This document shows, in pieces, positions 61,166 to 64,000 of a stretch of 64,000 bases of DNA. The stretch's first letter is position 1. Each line of letters begins with the position of its first letter. The DNA comes from Rhodococcus qingshengii JCM 15477 (lineage in GTDB: Bacteria; Actinomycetota; Actinomycetes; Mycobacteriales; Mycobacteriaceae): assembly GCF_023221595.1 (NCBI RefSeq), contig NZ_CP096563.1:1222501-1286500 (forward strand), read 5' to 3'. The notes beneath the pieces are model-generated. The model saw only the letters and a list, made by a program, of their open reading frames with translations, was not told where the DNA came from and searched no databases. A program made the translations under genes and the position numbers.

Positions 61166-62323
61166 ATGGATCCCAGTTCCGCGGACACCTCACCGGACTC
61201 CGACAGTGAAGTCAAAGCGGCAGATCCGATGGCGGAAGCCGAACGTGAAGCCGCAGCATTGGCGACTCCCGTCCGGCCGCTGGGCGAACCGGGGCCGAGA
61301 TTCGATCGTCGTTCACCGTTCTTCATCGGTCTGAGCGCGGCGGCCGGTGTTGCCGTGACGTACGCGGTGATCGAAGTGCTCCTGGCGGCGCGAGGCATGC
61401 TGATCCTGATCGTGGTCGCGCTGTTTCTCGCGGTGGGCATCGAACCGATGATCGTCTGGCTGGAGCGGAGACATTTCCGACGCTGGATCGCAGTCACTGT
61501 GGTACTCCTCGGAATTGCAGTGATGTTGGCGCTGTTTCTGGTTGCTGCGATCACCCCGCTGGTCGAGCAGGGACGTCAGTTCGCATCACACGCTCCCGAA
61601 CTTCTGACACACATTCGTGACCGGTATCCGATCGTCAGCGACCTCGACGAGAAGTATCACCTCGAGGAGCACCTCACCACCCAACTGGACGGTTCGGGGT
61701 CTGCGCTCGCGACGGGTTTGCTCGGAGCGGGGCGGGCGGTGTTCAGCGCAGTCGCCGACGCTGGAATCGTTGCTGTACTGACGACGTACTTCTTGATCGA
61801 CTACCCACGAATCCGCACGAATCTGTATCGGCTGGTGCCACATTCGCGGCGGCCACGAGCAATCGCCATCGGTGATCAGATACTGGCAGGTGTGGGTGGG
61901 TACGTCCTCGGCAATGTTCTGATCTCCGTGATCACCGCAGTGTGCACCTTCGCGTGGTTGTTGATCTTCGACGTGCCGTATCCGTTGATCCTGGCGCTGC
62001 TGGTCGCTCTGCTCGATCTGATCCCGATAGTCGGTTCCACGATCGCAGGGGTTGTCGTCGCCCTGGTCTCCCTGACAGTCTCTGTCCCAACGGCATTGGC
62101 GACAGTTGCGTTCTTCATTGCGTTACGTCTGCTCGAGGACTACCTGCTCGTTCCGAAGATCATCGGGAAGACGGTGGCGGTCCCGGCACTGGTGACCGTT
62201 GTCGCGGTTCTGTTGGGTGGAGCGTTGCTCGGTATTGTCGGTGCGTTGCTGGCGATTCCGGTCGCTGCGGCCTTGCTGCTGCTTGCAAGGGAGACGCTCT
62301 TTCCGCGCCTCGACGCTTCTTGA
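61166..62323 (+). CDS. AI-2E family (PerM-like) transporter
   Basis: A 385-residue membrane protein. A polar N-terminus of about 50 residues is followed by TM helices, and conserved family segments GGYVLGNVLISVITAVCTFA, DLIPIVGSTIAGVVVALVSL and LEDYLLVPKIIGKTVAVPAL. The family exports autoinducers or ions; function is not predictable here. GAGGTGGC precedes the ATG. Confidence 0.92.
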   Translation: MDPSSADTSPDSDSEVKAADPMAEAEREAAALATPVRPLGEPGPRFDRRSPFFIGLSAAAGVAVTYAVIEVLLAARGMLILIVVALFLAVGIEPMIVWLERRHFRRWIAVTVVLLGIAVMLALFLVAAITPLVEQGRQFASHAPELLTHIRDRYPIVSDLDEKYHLEEHLTTQLDGSGSALATGLLGAGRAVFSAVADAGIVAVLTTYFLIDYPRIRTNLYRLVPHSRRPRAIAIGDQILAGVGGYVLGNVLISVITAVCTFAWLLIFDVPYPLILALLVALLDLIPIVGSTIAGVVVALVSLTVSVPTALATVAFFIALRLLEDYLLVPKIIGKTVAVPALVTVVAVLLGGALLGIVGALLAIPVAAALLLLARETLFPRLDAS

Positions 62324-62330
62324 CCGGCTT

Positions 62331-62546
62331 CTATCGGACGCTTCGCGCGCGACGCCGAGAACCAGGATTCGGTTTGGGGCACATCCGAGTCGGGATGGTT
62401 TCTCCCTCGGCGGTGATACGGAATACCGAGACTTTCTCGCTACAACCGTGATTCAGATCGACCGCGTATGCGATTGCGGCGCGATCCGAGACGAAATCTT
62501 CCATCACCGTTGTACCGTCCGGTAGTTCGATTCTGTAGTTTTCCAT
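62331..62546 (-). CDS. Hypothetical protein, 71 residues
   Basis: It reads MENYRIELPDGTTVMEDFVS then DRAAIAYAVDLNHGCSEKVS. A compact beta-alpha-like small protein. AAGG lies about 13 bases upstream of the ATG. The C-terminus is basic (PNPGSRRRARSVR). No family recognised. It ends seven bases from the convergent AI-2E gene. Real coding looks likely but not certain. Confidence 0.6.
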   Translation of the reverse strand: MENYRIELPDGTTVMEDFVSDRAAIAYAVDLNHGCSEKVSVFRITAEGETIPTRMCPKPNPGSRRRARSVR

Positions 62547-62733
62547 GACTTACACAACCTTCTTTCGCTAAGACGATCCTACCCGGCTCGAGAAGTGGCA
62601 AACCCGTGGAACACAACGTGCGACAGTCGTCTTCGTGCCTTGCCGGTGCAATGTTTCGACACCTCGCCTGCTGGGTAGTGAGAGTCGGTCAGCCGCTCAG
62701 GCGGTACGTATCGAACCACGGAGGATCCGCGCA

Positions 62734-63003
62734 ATGAGCGCAGTATCGAAAGCGATGTACAAGCCACTCTCACTGGCGACCAGCGTTCTGGGCGGCATCT
62801 TGGCCGGCGCTGTCTTCCAGCAGGTGTGGAAGCGCATCGGTGACGACAAGAATGCGCCCGAGCCCAAAGACTTGAGCAGGTCGAGCAAGGAAGTCCTGAT
62901 CGCCGCAGCCCTGCAGGGAGCCATCTTCGCTGTTGTGCGAGCCGCAGTGGATCGCGCGGGGGCAAAGGGCTACCGGGCCCTTGCTCATGAAGATCCTCGG
63001 TAG
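62734..63003 (+). CDS. DUF4235-family small membrane protein
   Basis: An 89-residue protein starting MSAVSKAMYKPLSLATSVLG with two hydrophobic helices (LSLATSVLGGILAGAVF, EVLIAAALQGAIFAVVRAAV), matching DUF4235. GGAGGA ribosome site upstream. The function is unknown. Ends just before the convergent RidA gene. Confidence 0.88.
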   Translation: MSAVSKAMYKPLSLATSVLGGILAGAVFQQVWKRIGDDKNAPEPKDLSRSSKEVLIAAALQGAIFAVVRAAVDRAGAKGYRALAHEDPR

Positions 63004-63025
63004 GAACGCCCGGTTCGGTTCGAGT

Positions 63026-63433
63026 TCAGTCGACGACGGCCGCGATTGCCTCGATCTCGACCAGTTGATCGTCGTAACCGAGAACGGTCACACCCATCAG
63101 AGTGCTCGGGGCGTCGTGATCACCGAACGCGTCGCGGACTACCTCCCACGCCGCAACCAGGTCGGCTTGCTTGCTCGACGCCACCAGAACGCGGGTGTTG
63201 ATCACGTCGGTGATGGACGCGCCCGCGTCCGAGAGAGCTGTTCTCAAGTTGTCGACGGCCTTGGCTGCCTGTCCTGCGTAGTCACCGATGGCGGCAGTGG
63301 AGCCGTCCTCGTTCAACGGGCAGGATCCGGCCAGGAAGATCAGCCGTGCATCGGCGGGAGCCGTTGCTGCATAGGCATATTCAGCCACCGAAGAGAGTGA
63401 CGTGGAACGGATCAGAGTTACCGACTTCGACAT
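63026..63433 (-). CDS. RidA-family (YjgF/YER057c/UK114) protein
   Basis: A 135-residue RidA domain: IFLAGSCPLNEDGST, QAAKAVDNLRTALSDAGASI, VINTRVLVASSKQADLVAAW and PSTLMGVTVLGYDDQLVEIE. The usual substrate-binding Arg is seen in INTRVLV, so deaminase of reactive enamine/imine intermediates is likely. Confidence 0.92.
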   Translation of the reverse strand: MSKSVTLIRSTSLSSVAEYAYAATAPADARLIFLAGSCPLNEDGSTAAIGDYAGQAAKAVDNLRTALSDAGASITDVINTRVLVASSKQADLVAAWEVVRDAFGDHDAPSTLMGVTVLGYDDQLVEIEAIAAVVD

Positions 63434-63544
63434 TATTTCCCCAAGGAATAGTAAAGTTTTGCAGCGAGTCTTTCACAGCACGCCAGGGGTTGCCAATTCA
63501 TCGTCGGACCCATCCCTTCGGTCGGCAGCTACGAATGACTGCCA

Positions 63545-63760
63545 ATGAGCCGAGAAGAAGAGCACACAGCACCTGTCGACGAGTGGCTGACGACCAAACA
63601 GGTTGCAGCACTGTTCCACGTCGACAGGACCACGGTGTCCAGATGGGCGAGGGAGGGCAAAGTCGGCACTCTGAGAACGCTTGGCGGGCATCGGAGGTAC
63701 CGGCGATCGGAGATCGAGACGTTGCTGCGTAACCGCTCGACGACGCTCGATCACCAATAA
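63545..63760 (+). CDS. Excisionase/MerR-type helix-turn-helix protein (BldC-like)
   Basis: A 71-residue DNA-binding protein: EWLTTKQVAALFHVDRTTVS then RWAREGKVGTLRTLGGHRRY. The layout is identical to BldC, a small developmental regulator that binds DNA by cooperative head-to-tail assembly. In Rhodococcus it may regulate other genes. No integrase is near, so it is not a phage excisionase. Confidence 0.88.
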   Translation: MSREEEHTAPVDEWLTTKQVAALFHVDRTTVSRWAREGKVGTLRTLGGHRRYRRSEIETLLRNRSTTLDHQ

Positions 63761-63775
63761 CCTCCGGCACGAAAC

Positions 63776-63816
63776 AGACAGGTCGCCGAGCATGATGAGG
63801 GCTCGGCGACCTGTCT
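63776..63816. terminator. Bidirectional hairpin terminator
   Basis: AGACAGGTCGCCGAGC (63776-63791) and GCTCGGCGACCTGTCT (63801-63816) form a perfect 16-bp stem with a nine-base loop. It separates the BldC-like gene from the convergent thiolase gene. Confidence 0.92.
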
Positions 63817-63832
63817 GGTGAGCAGGAAGTAA

Positions 63833-64000
63833 TTACGCCTTGGGGACGCGGACGATGAGTGCGTCGCCTTGTCCGCCGCCGCCGCAGAGTGCGGCTGCGC
63901 CGATGCCGCCGCCGCGGCGTTGCAGTTCGAGGGCGAGGTGCAGGGCGATGCGGGCGCCGGACATGCCGAGGGGGTGGCCGACGGCGATGGCGCCGCCGTT
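63833..64000 (-). CDS. Acetyl-CoA acetyltransferase (thiolase), C-terminal part; rest outside window
   Basis: The final 55 residues are [20 protein letters not shown] then [20 protein letters not shown] and [15 protein letters not shown]. The [17 protein letters not shown] motif (with the catalytic His) and [11 protein letters not shown] (with the catalytic Cys) are thiolase hallmarks. Codons end almost only in C or G, stronger bias than the neighbours, as in highly expressed genes. Confidence 0.96.
   Translation of the reverse strand, partial: NGGAIAVGHPLGMSGARIALHLALELQRRGGGIGAAALCGGGGQGDALIVRVPKA

Noticed and set aside
63545-63760. A phage excisionase and therefore a prophage edge
   Set aside because: No integrase, attachment-site duplication or phage genes are near; the protein fits BldC better.

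Overview
The window looks like chromosomal DNA of a mycolic-acid actinobacterium, most likely a Rhodococcus of the erythropolis/qingshengii type. This is inferred from moderately high G+C with many GTG starts, GGAG-type ribosome sites, and homologues typical of Rhodococcus and Mycobacterium (WS/DGAT acyltransferase, LpqF-like lipoprotein, Rv2629-like protein, PPOX/F420-type enzyme, BldC-like protein, MinD/ParA-like ATPase). No rRNA, tRNA, CRISPR array, insertion sequence or prophage is visible. The window opens inside a cytochrome P450 gene and closes inside a thiolase gene.

1-6.1 kb: P450, TetR, type III alkylsulfatase, a YciO-like protein, and a SulP anion transporter with a MerR regulator and a perfect MerR-type operator. 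6.4-9.4 kb: three secreted proteins sharing a Gly-Ser-Leu C-terminal tail. 9.4-18 kb: a small membrane protein behind a structured leader, an exported HNH-type lipoprotein, a PPOX enzyme, a Roadblock protein with a strong internal start, a lipoprotein, a DUF2797 protein, a TetR-controlled beta-propeller/DUF305 operon, and a GIY-YIG-like protein. 18-22 kb: a four-gene metal/haem operon (membrane protein, PepSY protein, PCu(A)C copper chaperone, Tat-exported DyP peroxidase). 22-31 kb: secreted and membrane proteins, MinD/ParA ATPase, Rv2629-like protein, M48 protease, YbdK ligase, an AT-richer gap ending in a 33-residue peptide gene, and LpqF-like hydrolase.

31-41 kb: methyltransferase, sigma-like protein, SDR with TetR, SRPBCC protein, zinc alcohol dehydrogenase, PAS-ANTAR regulator, haloalkane dehalogenase with divergent MarR, and three exported proteins, two of them tandem paralogues. 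41-51 kb: WS/DGAT, then a putative catabolic regulon (NylB-like hydrolase, MFS transporter, acyl-CoA dehydrogenase, acyl-CoA ligase, TetR, CaiB-type CoA-transferase). Three related inverted repeats lie in front of its transcription units, which suggests one TetR controls transport, activation and oxidation of an unidentified acid or ester.

52-57 kb: a cobalamin riboswitch precedes a BtuF-methyltransferase-BtuC-BtuD operon. A siderophore-interacting ferric reductase behind an IdeR/DtxR-like box follows. 57-64 kb: SDR, DUF1254 protein, NTF2-like protein, a second copy of a 51-residue membrane protein behind a SigF/SigB-type promoter, membrane proteins, RidA, a BldC-like DNA-binding protein and the thiolase end.

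The clearest items for follow-up are the three-operator regulon, the unassigned structured leader at 9.6-9.8 kb, the in-frame dual-start Roadblock gene, and the 33-residue peptide, whose sequence recalls corynebacterial PorH-type porins.
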